Shown here: piece after piece, positions 27,220 to 35,885 of the stretch
Layout of the letters: every line of letters begins with the position of its first letter
Numbering within the stretch: position 1 is the stretch's first letter
Assembly: GCA_965247775.1 (NCBI GenBank)
Contig: OZ252031.1
Span: forward strand, 1,364,001 to 1,428,000
Origin: G965247775 sp965247775
GTDB lineage: Bacteria; Chloroflexota; Dehalococcoidia; Bin125
Direction: 5' to 3'
Length of the DNA stretch: 64,000 nucleotides
Translations under genes and position numbers: made by a program
The notes under the pieces: generated by a model
Seen by the model: only the letters and a program-made list of their open reading frames with translations
Databases searched by the model: none
Told to the model about the DNA's origin: nothing

Positions 27220-27312
27220 GTGCGTCAACGCCTTCATCTTTCGCTGGCCCGCCGACCGCCTCGCCTTGCGCAGGCCTCCATCATGAGGCCTCTCTCCAGG
27301 GAATCGTCGTGA
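27220..27312 (+). CDS. Possible 30-residue leader peptide overlapping the rnc start
   Basis: A GTG-started ORF of 30 codons (VRQRLHLSLARRPPRLAQAS...) ends with TGA at 27310-27312, sharing GTGA with the rnc start codon at 27309. A TAAACT -10-like box (27208-27213) lies exactly 6 bases before its GTG, the same layout as other leaderless starts in this window. If translated, it would couple ribosomes onto rnc. The sequence is Arg/Leu-rich with no homology I recognise, so it may also be chance. Confidence 0.35.
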   Translation: MRQRLHLSLARRPPRLAQASIMRPLSRESS

Positions 27313-28034
27313 GCACCGGCGTCCGCCCCCGCAGCACGCGCCTGGATGTCCTGGAGCGACGCCTGGGCCACCGCTTCGCCGACCGCGACCTCCTCCGACA
27401 GGCCATGGTGCACCGCTCCCACCTCAATGAGAACCCGTCCGAGCCGCTGGCCTCCAATGAGCGCTTGGAGTTCCTGGGCGACGCCGTCCTGGACTCCGTC
27501 ATCTCCCGCCGCCTCTTCGACGACTACCCCACCGCCGCCGAAGGTTGGCTCACCGAGGTCCGATCGCTCTTGGTGCGCAACGAGACGCTGGGGGCCATCG
27601 CCGCCGAGTACGACCTCGGGCGCTATCTGATCATGGGCAAGGGTGTCGAGGCCCAGGAGGGACGCGCCCGCCCTGCCATCCTCGGCCGCGCCTTCGAGGC
27701 CCTCCTCGGCGCGGTCTATCTCGATGGCGGCTGGCGCGCCGCCCAGCGCGTCATCCTGCGCGCCCTCGCCGACCCGCTCGCGGCCATCGCTGTGGCCGGC
27801 TTGGAGCGCGATCCCAAGAGCCTCCTCCAGCAGGCCTGCCAGGCTGAGTGGCGCAGCACCCCCCGCTACCACACGGTGGAGCAGCGCGGCCCCGCCCACG
27901 AGCGCCAGTTCCGCGTTGAGGTGCGCCTCAACGGCGAGACCCTGGGCGGCGGCGAGGGGCAGAGCAAGCAAGCGGCCGAGAAGGCCGCCGCCGAGATGGC
28001 CCTGCGCGGGCTGCCGGCGCACGTCATCCCCTGA
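27309..28034 (+). CDS. rnc: Ribonuclease III
   Basis: RNase III (241 aa) cleaves double-stranded RNA, processing rRNA and possibly the SRP RNA encoded upstream. The signature NERLEFLGDAVLD, the second acidic motif in AFEALLGAVYLDGG, and the C-terminal double-stranded-RNA-binding domain (GGGEGQSKQAAEKAAAEMAL) are complete. The start is GTG 27309, because the product then begins just before the family's first helix (LDVLERRLGHRF). No Shine-Dalgarno is close; the overlapping mini-ORF may deliver ribosomes. rnc-smc-ftsY is a conserved bacterial order. Confidence 0.95.
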   Translation: MSTGVRPRSTRLDVLERRLGHRFADRDLLRQAMVHRSHLNENPSEPLASNERLEFLGDAVLDSVISRRLFDDYPTAAEGWLTEVRSLLVRNETLGAIAAEYDLGRYLIMGKGVEAQEGRARPAILGRAFEALLGAVYLDGGWRAAQRVILRALADPLAAIAVAGLERDPKSLLQQACQAEWRSTPRYHTVEQRGPAHERQFRVEVRLNGETLGGGEGQSKQAAEKAAAEMALRGLPAHVIP

Positions 28035-28088
28035 TTCGCCCCAGCCGGCGGCGGGCCCGGCCCGCACACCCCGAGGACAGTCCGCCCC

Positions 28089-31000
28089 ATGCATTTCAAG
28101 CGTCTCGAGATACAAGGCTATAAGTCGTTCGCGGCGCGCACGGTCTTCGAGATCGATCCCGGTATCACGGCCGTGATGGGCCCCAACGGCTCCGGCAAGT
28201 CCAACATCATGGACGCCCTGCGCTGGGTCATGGGCGAAACCGCCACCCGCCAGATGCGCGCCCGCCGCCTGGAGGACGTCATCTTTGCCGGCTCCGAGAC
28301 GCGCGCTCCCGCCGGCCTCGCGGAAGTCCGCCTCGTGCTCGATAACCGCGACGGCTGGCTGTCCCTGGACTTCAGTGAGGTCGCCGTCACGCGGCGCGTG
28401 CACCGCAGCGGCGAGTCCGAGTTCCGCATCAACGATAGTCGCGTGCGTCTGCGTGACCTGCAAGAGCTTTTCCGCCGGGGTGGCCTCGGCGCCGGCTCCT
28501 ACGGGCTCATGGGCCAGGGCCTGGTTGAAGAGGTGCTGCGCCTCAAGCCTGAGGAACGCCGCGGCCTCATCGAGGAGGCCGCCAACGTCGCCCAGCACCG
28601 CCGGCGCATGATCGAGGGCCGCCGCCGCCGCCAGGAAGCGCAGGAGAACCTCGCCCGCGCGCGCTTGCTGATCGACGAGATCGCCCCCCGCCTGCGCACC
28701 CTCGAACGCCAGGCCAAGCGCGCCCTGCAGCACGCCGAACTCCACGCCGAACTCGGCGTCGCCCTGCGCCGCTACTACGCCCGCGAGCGCCGCCGCCTCC
28801 ACGACGAAACCGTCGCCCGCCGCGCCGCCGAACGCGATCGCGCCGCCGAACGCGATCGCGCCGAGGCCGCCGCCTCCCAGGCCGAAACCAGCATGGAAGC
28901 CTGGCGCGCCGAATTGCAGGCCGCCCGCGACCACTTGGAGCAGGTCAGCGCCGAACGGCGCCGCCTCGCCGGGGTCGTCCGCGATCTCGAGAGCCGCGAG
29001 GCCCTGACCCGCGAGCGCCACGATCTGCTCGCCCGTCGCGTCGCGGAGCTGCAGGCCGACCTCGTCGCGCTCGACGCCGAGGCGCCCCCGCCGGGGCCCG
29101 CCCCGGCCGGGCAGATCGAGTCGCTGGAAAGCGCCGCCGCCGCCGCGCGGGCGGAGTTGGCCGCGGCCGAGGAGGCCCTGCGCGCCGTCGACGCGGAGCA
29201 GGAGGATCTGCGCCGGCGCCGTCTGGAGCTGGACGACGCCGCCACCCGTCTCGACCGCGAGGACGCCGCCGACGCGCAGCGCACCGCCGATGCAGGGCGG
29301 GAGCTGGAGCGCTTGCGCCGCGAGGATCCCGCCCGCGCCGCACGGCTGGAGGCGGCTCGTGAGAGCCTGGCCGAGGCCGAGTACGCCGCCGGGGAAGCGG
29401 ACACCCTCGCCGCCGCCGCTGAGGCCGCCGCCGCCGAGGCCGAGGCGCACCGCGGCGAGCTGGCCCGCGACCACAACCTCGCCGCCGCCCGCCTGCGCGA
29501 CATCGAAGGCTCCCGCGGCCAGCGCGAGCGGCGCCTCACCCGCGCCCGCGATCGCCTGCAGATGCTGCACGAGCTGCAGGCGGAGAGCGAAGGCATGCAC
29601 CAGGGCCTGCGTGCCCTCTTCGGCAGCCGCGGCGTCCCAAGAGAGGATGAGCCCACCGGCATCCCCGGCGTCGTCGGCGTCGTCCGCCACCTCGTCCGCG
29701 CCCCCGCCGGCCTCGAGCAGGCCGTCGAGGCCGCCCTCGCCGACTACCTCGACGCCATCCTCTTCGAGAGCACGGACGAAGCCCTGGACACCATGCAGAT
29801 CCTCCTGCACGAGCGCGCCGGGCGCATCATCGCGCTCCCCCTCGACGCCTGGAAGGAGCGCTCGCCGCTGGCCCTGCCCTCCGAGCCCGGCGTCATCGGC
29901 GTCGCCTCTCAGATGGTCCGCTGCAACCACAGCTACCGCCCCCTCATCGACACCCTGCTCGGCCGCACCGTCATCGTCGAGGACGTCGAAACCGGCCGCG
30001 ACATCATCAAGCGCGGTCTCGGCGACGCCGTCACCCGCGAGGGCTACCTCCTCCGTGCCAGCGGCGCACTCGCCGGCGGCCGTCTGGCCGAGACCGGCTC
30101 CTTCGCCCGCGAGAGTGAGCTGGCCGCCCTGCCCCGCCAGATCGAGGAACTCGAGCGCTCGCTGAGCGAAAGCGCCGATATCGGCCAGCGCCGCCGTGAT
30201 CTGGAGTCGCTCGCGCTGGCCTTGCGCGAGGCTGAGTCGGCCGCGGAGAGCGCCGCCGCCGAACGCGCCCGGGCCAAGGAGGCCGCCGCCGTGCGCCGCG
30301 CCGGTCTGCTTACCCGCCGCGGCGAGCTGGCGGCGGAGCAGGCGGAAGGAGAGCGGGCCACGACCCGCCTGCGCAGTCTCGAAGACATCGAGGGCGAGAT
30401 CGCCGCCGGCCGGGCGCGGCGGCAAGAGGAGAGAGGCGCCGCCCAGGCCGCCCGCCCCGCGGACGACGCCTTCGCCGCGGTCGCCGCCCGCCACGAGCAG
30501 CGCCTCTCCGCGCTGGCCGCGGCCCAGGCCCTGCTCAGCGCCGCCGAGGGCGAGCGCCGCACCTTGGTCGAGGCGCAGCGGGCCGCGCAAGCCGCGCGCG
30601 AACGCGCCGCCGCCGCCCGCGCCTCCCGCGAGGGACAGCTGACCCAGGCGCGCGAGGCCCTGGCCGCGCTGGAGGCGGAGTCGGCGCAGCTGCGGACCGG
30701 GCTGCGCGAGGCCCACGCCCGGCGCGACGCGGTCGCCAGCAGCACCGCTGAGGAGTCGGCCGAGGCCCGCGCCGTGGCCGCGCTCGCGGCCCAGGAGCCC
30801 GCGCGCCGCGAGGCCCTGCAGCGCACCCAGCGCGGCCACATCGAAGCCGAAAAGGCGCTGGTGGCGGCGCAGGCCGCCCTGCGTGAGGAGGAGGCGGCGC
30901 TGGAGCACCTGCGCCAGGCGATGCGGGCCGACGACCTCACCATCGACGGGCAGGGCGGCGTCGTCCCGCTCGACCGCGCCGCCCTCCCCGGCTTGCTCAG

Positions 31001-31844
31001 CAACGGCCAAGCCGCCCCCGCCGGGGCGGCGCAGGCGGCCGGCGCGCGCTCGGCCGGCGCGGCAGGCGCCACCACGGCCCTCGCCGAGGCAGCGCCCCCC
31101 GCCGGCGACGACGCCGCCCCAACGCGGCAGCCGTCCCCGCCGCCGCAGCCGGCCCAGGTCGAGCAACCGCAGGAGCCCATCGCGGAGCTGCGCGACCGCG
31201 TTGAGACGCTGCGCGGACGGCTGCGCTGGCTCGGCACCGTCAACCCGGAGGCCGCCGCCGAGTTCCGCGAGATCGAGGCCCGGCACGACTCCCTCAGCGA
31301 GCAGGTCCAGGATCTGGAGGAGGCGGAAGGCCGCCTGCTGGAGGCCGAAGCGGACCTCTCCGCCCTCATCCAGGAGCGCTTCAGCGAGACCTTTGCCCGT
31401 GTCGACGCGGAGTTCCAGCGCTACTTCCGCACGATGTTCCGCGGCGGCAGCGCCCGCCTCGTCCTCACCGACCAAGACGACGTCGAGGCCGCCGGCGTAG
31501 AGATCGTGGCCCAGCCCCCGGGCAAGCGCGTCGAGAACCTGAGCATGCTCTCCGGCGGCGAGCGATCGCTCACCGCCATCGCCCTGCTCTTCGCCCTGCT
31601 GGAGGTCCGGCCCGCCCCCTTCTGCGTCCTGGACGAGGTCGACGCCGCCCTGGACGAGGCCAATGTGGGCCGCTTCGTGGAGGCCCTCAAGCAGTTCGCC
31701 CAGCGCAGCCAGTTCGTCGTCATCACCCACAACCGCCGCACCATCGAGCAAGCCGACAGCCTCTACGGCATCACCATGGGCGAGGACTCGGTCAGCCGTG
31801 TGCTCTCCGTGCGTCTGGCCGACCTCAGCCTCGAAGAGGACTAG
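28089..31844 (+). CDS. smc: Chromosome segregation SMC protein
   Basis: SMC (1251 aa) is the ATPase core of the condensin-like complex with ScpA and ScpB. Walker A GPNGSGKS (31-38), two long Ala/Glu/Arg-rich coiled coils, the hinge near residues 515-640 (GIPGVVGVVRHLVRAPAG), the ABC signature LSGGERS (1154) and Walker B FCVLDEVDAALDEAN (1178) are all present. Unusual is a Pro/Ala-rich stretch near residues 975-1030 (from LLSNGQAAPAGAAQ to QPSPPPQPAQVEQ) that interrupts the return coil before the C-terminal head. The length is slightly above the usual 1150-1200. A tandem GCCGCCGAACGCGATCGC pair near 28822-28857 encodes AAERDR twice. Confidence 0.97.
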   Translation: MHFKRLEIQGYKSFAARTVFEIDPGITAVMGPNGSGKSNIMDALRWVMGETATRQMRARRLEDVIFAGSETRAPAGLAEVRLVLDNRDGWLSLDFSEVAVTRRVHRSGESEFRINDSRVRLRDLQELFRRGGLGAGSYGLMGQGLVEEVLRLKPEERRGLIEEAANVAQHRRRMIEGRRRRQEAQENLARARLLIDEIAPRLRTLERQAKRALQHAELHAELGVALRRYYARERRRLHDETVARRAAERDRAAERDRAEAAASQAETSMEAWRAELQAARDHLEQVSAERRRLAGVVRDLESREALTRERHDLLARRVAELQADLVALDAEAPPPGPAPAGQIESLESAAAAARAELAAAEEALRAVDAEQEDLRRRRLELDDAATRLDREDAADAQRTADAGRELERLRREDPARAARLEAARESLAEAEYAAGEADTLAAAAEAAAAEAEAHRGELARDHNLAAARLRDIEGSRGQRERRLTRARDRLQMLHELQAESEGMHQGLRALFGSRGVPREDEPTGIPGVVGVVRHLVRAPAGLEQAVEAALADYLDAILFESTDEALDTMQILLHERAGRIIALPLDAWKERSPLALPSEPGVIGVASQMVRCNHSYRPLIDTLLGRTVIVEDVETGRDIIKRGLGDAVTREGYLLRASGALAGGRLAETGSFARESELAALPRQIEELERSLSESADIGQRRRDLESLALALREAESAAESAAAERARAKEAAAVRRAGLLTRRGELAAEQAEGERATTRLRSLEDIEGEIAAGRARRQEERGAAQAARPADDAFAAVAARHEQRLSALAAAQALLSAAEGERRTLVEAQRAAQAARERAAAARASREGQLTQAREALAALEAESAQLRTGLREAHARRDAVASSTAEESAEARAVAALAAQEPARREALQRTQRGHIEAEKALVAAQAALREEEAALEHLRQAMRADDLTIDGQGGVVPLDRAALPGLLSNGQAAPAGAAQAAGARSAGAAGATTALAEAAPPAGDDAAPTRQPSPPPQPAQVEQPQEPIAELRDRVETLRGRLRWLGTVNPEAAAEFREIEARHDSLSEQVQDLEEAEGRLLEAEADLSALIQERFSETFARVDAEFQRYFRTMFRGGSARLVLTDQDDVEAAGVEIVAQPPGKRVENLSMLSGGERSLTAIALLFALLEVRPAPFCVLDEVDAALDEANVGRFVEALKQFAQRSQFVVITHNRRTIEQADSLYGITMGEDSVSRVLSVRLADLSLEED

Positions 31845-31929
31845 GGCGCAGCGCGCCGCTGGTTACGATGGCCCCAGCGCGGCGCCGTCCCCCATCCGGC
31901 GGCGCAGCCGCCCAAGGAGCCCGCCCGCG

Positions 31930-32973
31930 ATGGTCCGCCTCTTCCGCCGCCGCCCCAGCGCAGAGACCCCGCCACCCGCCGCGGGCTCGCCGCAGGCCGC
32001 CCTCGCCCCCTCCCAGCAAGCTGGCGAGGCCGGGGAGCGGGCCGAGCTGGAACGGATCATGGAGGCCAGCACGCGCAGCACACGCCGCGGCGTCCTCGGC
32101 CGCCTGGGCGGCGTCTTCCGGCCTGGCGGCCTGGACGAGGACTTCTGGGAGGAACTGGAGGAGATCCTGATCGGCGCCGACGTAGGCGTGCGCACCACGG
32201 CCGCCCTGGTCGAGCGCCTGCGTGAGGACGCCCGCGCGGAAGGGTTGCGCGACGCCGCGCCCGTGCGCGAGCTGTTGCGGCGCGAGCTGGTCGCGCTCCT
32301 GCAGCGCCCGGCCGATCGCGGCGCCCTCTGGTCGGCCCTCGACGCGGAGCCACCGCCACCCCACGTGATCCTCGTGGTGGGCGTCAACGGCGCCGGCAAA
32401 ACGACGAGCATCGCCAAGCTGGCCCACGCCTACGCCGCCGAGGGACGGTCCGTCATCCTCGGCGCCGCCGACACCTTCCGCGCCGCCGCCATCGAGCAGC
32501 TACAGGCCTGGGCTGAGCGCGTCGGCGTGCCGGTGATCGCGCAGGGCCCCGGCGCCGACCCCGGTGCCGTCGCCTACGACACCCTCGGCGCCGCCCAGGC
32601 CCGTGGCGCCGGCGTCGTCATCATCGACACCGCCGGCCGCCTCCAGACCAAGAAGAACCTCATGGCCGAATTGGGCAAGATCCGGCGCGTCATCGCCGGG
32701 CGGCAGGCCGGCGCCCCGCACGAGGTGCTGCTCGTCCTCGACGCCACCAGCGGCGGCAACGGCCTCAGCCAGGCGCGCGTCTTCGGCCAGGCCACCGAGG
32801 TCACCGGCATCTGCCTGGCCAAGCTCGACGGCACCAGCAAGGGCGGCGTCGTCTTCGCCATCGCCGCTGAGCTGGACGTGCCCGTGCGCTTCGTCGGCAC
32901 GGGCGAGAAGCCCGAAGACCTCGCCCCCTTCGACGCCGAGGTCTTCGTCGACGCCCTCCTGCGCGGGGACTGA
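31930..32973 (+). CDS. ftsY: Signal recognition particle receptor FtsY
   Basis: FtsY (347 aa) is the SRP receptor GTPase at the membrane. A short Pro/Ala-rich N-terminus is followed by the helical N domain (EDFWEELEEILIGADVG motif) and the G domain: G1 GVNGAGKTTSIAKLA (151-165), DTFRAAAIEQL, DTAGRLQTKKNLM, and LAKLDGTSKGG. The start ATG 31930 excludes an upstream in-frame stretch that is a shadow of smc. The SRP RNA in this window is its functional partner. It follows smc by 85 bases. Confidence 0.96.
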   Translation: MVRLFRRRPSAETPPPAAGSPQAALAPSQQAGEAGERAELERIMEASTRSTRRGVLGRLGGVFRPGGLDEDFWEELEEILIGADVGVRTTAALVERLREDARAEGLRDAAPVRELLRRELVALLQRPADRGALWSALDAEPPPPHVILVVGVNGAGKTTSIAKLAHAYAAEGRSVILGAADTFRAAAIEQLQAWAERVGVPVIAQGPGADPGAVAYDTLGAAQARGAGVVIIDTAGRLQTKKNLMAELGKIRRVIAGRQAGAPHEVLLVLDATSGGNGLSQARVFGQATEVTGICLAKLDGTSKGGVVFAIAAELDVPVRFVGTGEKPEDLAPFDAEVFVDALLRGD

Positions 32974-33033
32974 GCGCCCCAGGCCCCGCCCTCCGCTGTT
33001 GTTCGCGCCCCGGGCCGGCCGTAGCATGATCCC

Positions 33034-33594
33034 GTGACGGACGGCAGCAACGCCCCCCTCAGCGACGACGAACGCGCCCTCGTCGAGGCCGCCCTGGCCG
33101 ATCTCTCCCCCGGCAAGGGCAGCGTCCTGCCCGCTCTGCACGCCGTCCAGCACGAGTTGGGCTGGCTCCCCCGCGCCGCCATGACCCTGGTCGCGCGCCG
33201 CCTGCGCCTCACGGACGCCCAGGTCTACGGCCCCGCCACCTTCTACTCCGAGTTCCGCCTCACGCCGCCCCCGCGCACGCTGGTCTCCTGGTGCAGCGGC
33301 CCCACCTGCCGCGTCCTCGGCGGCGAGCGCATCCGCGCCATCCTCGAGGCCAGCCTCGGCTGCGAGCTGGGCGAGAACGGCCCCAACGACGACTACGGCC
33401 TCTGGCTGGGCCAGTGCAACGGCACCTGCGAGCAGGCCCCCCAGCTCTGGGTCAACGGCCGCGTCGTGGGCAAGCTCAGCCTGGCCGGATCGGCCCGCCT
33501 GGCGCGCCGCATCAAGGCCGGCGAGACGGTCGTCGAGCCGCCGTCGGACGCCGTCGAGATCCAGCCCGCCCTGATCCGCAAGGCGGCGCCGTGA
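33034..33594 (+). CDS. nuoE: NuoE-like [2Fe-2S] thioredoxin-fold subunit
   Basis: The 186-residue protein matches the 24-kDa subunit of complex I and related NAD-dependent hydrogenase/formate dehydrogenase modules. The four cluster cysteines are in CSGPTC and CNGTC; the N-terminal helical part (LPALHAVQHELGWLP, VYGPATFYSEFRL) is typical. The start is GTG 33034; a TAGCAT box lies 6 bases upstream, suggesting a leaderless transcript. nuoF follows after 7 bases. No other complex I gene is in the window, so the pair may belong to a soluble diaphorase-type enzyme. Confidence 0.9.
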   Translation: MTDGSNAPLSDDERALVEAALADLSPGKGSVLPALHAVQHELGWLPRAAMTLVARRLRLTDAQVYGPATFYSEFRLTPPPRTLVSWCSGPTCRVLGGERIRAILEASLGCELGENGPNDDYGLWLGQCNGTCEQAPQLWVNGRVVGKLSLAGSARLARRIKAGETVVEPPSDAVEIQPALIRKAAP

Positions 33595-33601
33595 GTCGCC
33601 C

Positions 33602-35605
33602 ATGAGCGCTCCGTACGAGGCCCTGCGCGCCGCCGCCGGCCCGCCCCGCCAAGCCGCCGAGCGCCCCCTGCTGCGCGTCGACCTCAGCACCTCCTCGGTC
33701 GCCGCCGGCGCCGACGCCACCCTGGCCCGGCTGCGCCAGGCCGTGGCCGGGCCGGGCCCGGCGGTCGAGATCGTCACGGTCGGCTCCCTCGGGCTCTCCT
33801 TCCTCGAACCCACGCTGGAGTTACAGAAGCCCGGGCAACTGCCCGTCGTCTACGGCCCCGTCCCCCCAGAGGAAGCGGAGGCCTTCCTCGCCGCCGTCCT
33901 CGGCGAGGGCGACGACGCCCGCTGGGCCGTAGGCGTGCGCGGCGCCCAGGCCCAGGGGGGGCTGCCGCCGCTCAGCGCGCACCCCTTCTGGGCGCCGCAG
34001 GAGCGTCGCGTCATGGAGTGGATGGGCATCATCGACCCCGAGTCCATCGATGAGGCGATCGCCGTCGGCCGTTACGCGGGCCTGGACGCGGCGCTGGCCC
34101 TGGAGCCCATGGCCATCTGCGACCTGGTCGAGGCCGCCGGCCTGGGCGGGCGCGGCGGCGGCGGCTTCCCGGCCGGACGCAAGTGGAAGTTCCTCCTCGG
34201 CGCCCCCGGCCCCAGCAAGTACCTGGTCTGCAACGCCGACGAGGGCGACCCCGGCGCCTTCGTCAACCGCATCCTCATGGAGTCGGACCCGCACCTCGTG
34301 ATCGAGGGTATGGCCATCGCCGGGCTGGCCACCGGCGCCGGCCACGGCTTCCTCTACATCCGCGACGAGTACCCCCTCAGCGTGGAGCGGATGCGCCTGG
34401 GCCTGCAGCAGGCGCGCGAGCGCGGCCTGCTCGGCCCGGACCTGCTCGGCTCGGGCAAGTCCTTCACGCTGGAGCTGGTGCGCGGCGCCGGCTCCTACGT
34501 CTGCGGCGAGGAGACGGGCCTGATCGCCTCCGTCGAGGGGCTGCGGGGGATGCCCAAGATCCGCCCCCCCTTCCCCGCCCAGCGCGGCGTCTTCGACAGG
34601 CCCAGCAACGTCAACAACACCGAGACCTACGCCCACGTGCCCGGCGTGCTCGTGCACGGCGCCGACTGGTACCGCCAGTTCGGCACCGAGGCCGACGCCG
34701 GCACCAAGATGTTCAGCATCGGCGGGACCTTGGAGCGGACGGGCATCCTCGAGGTACCCTTCGGCTACCCGATGGGCGATCTGCTCCTGGGGGCGGGCGG
34801 CGGTGTGCCCGGCGGCGGCGCCGCCAAGGGCGTCCAGCCCGGCGGCCCCCTGGGGGGGCTGCTCAACGCCAGCGACCTCGGCCTGGCCCTGGAGCGGCCG
34901 CCCTTCACCGAGCAGGGCGTGCTGCTGGGCTCGGGCGGCCTGATCCTCTTCGACGAGCGCGCCTGCGCCGTGGACCTGGCGCTCTACTTCAGCGAGTTCT
35001 GCGAGGACGAGTCCTGCGGCCGCTGCACCACCTGCCACGGCGGCAGCCAGCGCCTGGTGGAGATGCTGCGGCGGATCAGCCAGGGCGGCGGCCGCGCCGC
35101 CGACCTGGACCGCCTCGGCCTCGTCGACCGGGCCCTGCAGAACGCCAACTGTCTGCACGGACAGTTCACCCCCTACGCCGTGCGCACGGCGCTGCGGCAT
35201 TTCCCCGCCGAGGTGGAGGAGCACCTGCTGACCAGGCGCTGCCGCGCCCGCGCCTGCCGCGGGCTGATCCGCCACCGCGTCAGCCAGCCGGAGGCGGCGG
35301 AGCTGGCGGAGGCGGCCGAGCTGTGCCCCACCGACGCTATCCAGCCGGACCCCGCCGGTGGCCTGCGCATCGACGAGCCGGCCTGCATCCAGTGCGGCCT
35401 CTGCGCCGAGCTGGCCCCGCACGCGGTCGCCGTCGAGGACCGCTTCGTGGGCCTCGCCTCGGAGGATGGAGTGGACCGCTTCGTGGGCCTCGCCTCGGAG
35501 GATGGAGTGGACCGCTTCGTGGGCCTCGCCTCGGAGGATGGAGTGGACCGCTTCGCGGGCCTCGCCCCGGAGGATGGACGGCGTCGGGGGCCGCGCCCCG
35601 GATGA
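33602..35605 (+). CDS. nuoF: NuoF-like NADH-binding flavoprotein with repeat tail
   Basis: This 667-residue FMN/NADH-binding subunit has an N-terminal thioredoxin-like part, GRGGGGFPAGRKWKF (FMN/NADH site), CNADEGDPGAFVNR, the SLBB region with GSYVCGEETGLIASVEG, and the 4Fe-4S motif ESCGRCTTCHGG. A C-terminal ferredoxin-like extension follows but has lost ligands: the last motif reads CIQCGLCAELAP where CxxCxxCxxxCP is expected. The protein ends in four copies of DRFVGLASEDGV-type repeats and a short RRRGPRPG tail. Fusion of NuoF to thioredoxin and ferredoxin domains is typical of NADP/NAD-reducing hydrogenases and formate dehydrogenases. Confidence 0.9.
   Translation: MSAPYEALRAAAGPPRQAAERPLLRVDLSTSSVAAGADATLARLRQAVAGPGPAVEIVTVGSLGLSFLEPTLELQKPGQLPVVYGPVPPEEAEAFLAAVLGEGDDARWAVGVRGAQAQGGLPPLSAHPFWAPQERRVMEWMGIIDPESIDEAIAVGRYAGLDAALALEPMAICDLVEAAGLGGRGGGGFPAGRKWKFLLGAPGPSKYLVCNADEGDPGAFVNRILMESDPHLVIEGMAIAGLATGAGHGFLYIRDEYPLSVERMRLGLQQARERGLLGPDLLGSGKSFTLELVRGAGSYVCGEETGLIASVEGLRGMPKIRPPFPAQRGVFDRPSNVNNTETYAHVPGVLVHGADWYRQFGTEADAGTKMFSIGGTLERTGILEVPFGYPMGDLLLGAGGGVPGGGAAKGVQPGGPLGGLLNASDLGLALERPPFTEQGVLLGSGGLILFDERACAVDLALYFSEFCEDESCGRCTTCHGGSQRLVEMLRRISQGGGRAADLDRLGLVDRALQNANCLHGQFTPYAVRTALRHFPAEVEEHLLTRRCRARACRGLIRHRVSQPEAAELAEAAELCPTDAIQPDPAGGLRIDEPACIQCGLCAELAPHAVAVEDRFVGLASEDGVDRFVGLASEDGVDRFVGLASEDGVDRFAGLAPEDGRRRGPRPG
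35438..35581 (+). repeat. 36-bp tandem repeat, four units, inside nuoF
   Basis: Units at 35438-35473, 35474-35509 and 35510-35545 are identical and encode DRFVGLASEDGV; the fourth (35546-35581) has a few changes (DRFAGLAPEDGR). Being in frame and three times perfect, it is recent. It forms the C-terminus of the NuoF-like protein. Confidence 0.95.
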
Positions 35606-35720
35606 CGCCGTGCTCGCGTCGCCGCCCTCCCGCGCGGGGAGGCCCCGGCGCAGCCGGCGGCGAGCGCACGGCCCGTGGCCTGACCCGCCCCGCCCGCTCA
35701 CGCCCGGACCGGCCTTATGT

Positions 35721-35734
35721 GAAACGCATGTTCT
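35721..35734. promoter_or_regulatory. Possible LexA-like box upstream of mutS
   Basis: GAAACGCATGTTCT matches 11 of 14 positions of the Gram-positive LexA box CGAACRNRYGTTYG. It lies 19 bases before a TAGGCT -10-like box (35754-35759) in the mutS leader. No lexA gene is in the window, and chance is possible. Confidence 0.25.
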
Positions 35735-35824
35735 GGCGGGCGGGCGGCGCTGCTAGGCTGGCCCCGTCCCCACGCGCGCCCGCCGCGAGGCCTCGCTGGC
35801 GGGGGTGGGGCCGGTCGGCTAGGA

Positions 35825-35840
35825 TACACGCTACCGTGTA
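35825..35840. promoter_or_regulatory. Perfect inverted repeat in the mutS leader
   Basis: TACACG-CTAC-CGTGTA is a perfect 6-bp inverted repeat with a 4-base spacer, overlapping a TAGGAT -10-like box by one base and 45 bases before the mutS start. It could be an operator or an RNA hairpin; nothing distinguishes these. Confidence 0.35.
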
Positions 35841-35885
35841 GGTCGCCCCGCCGGCGGGGCGCCGCCGCGTGGGGAGCCGGCCACC

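Noticed and set aside
27234..31751. A 1505-codon open frame antisense to rnc and smc
   Set aside because: Its Gly/Ala/Glu/Leu/Val-rich product is the expected mirror of an Ala/Arg/Glu-rich coiled coil in GC-rich DNA; smc on the other strand has full family motifs.
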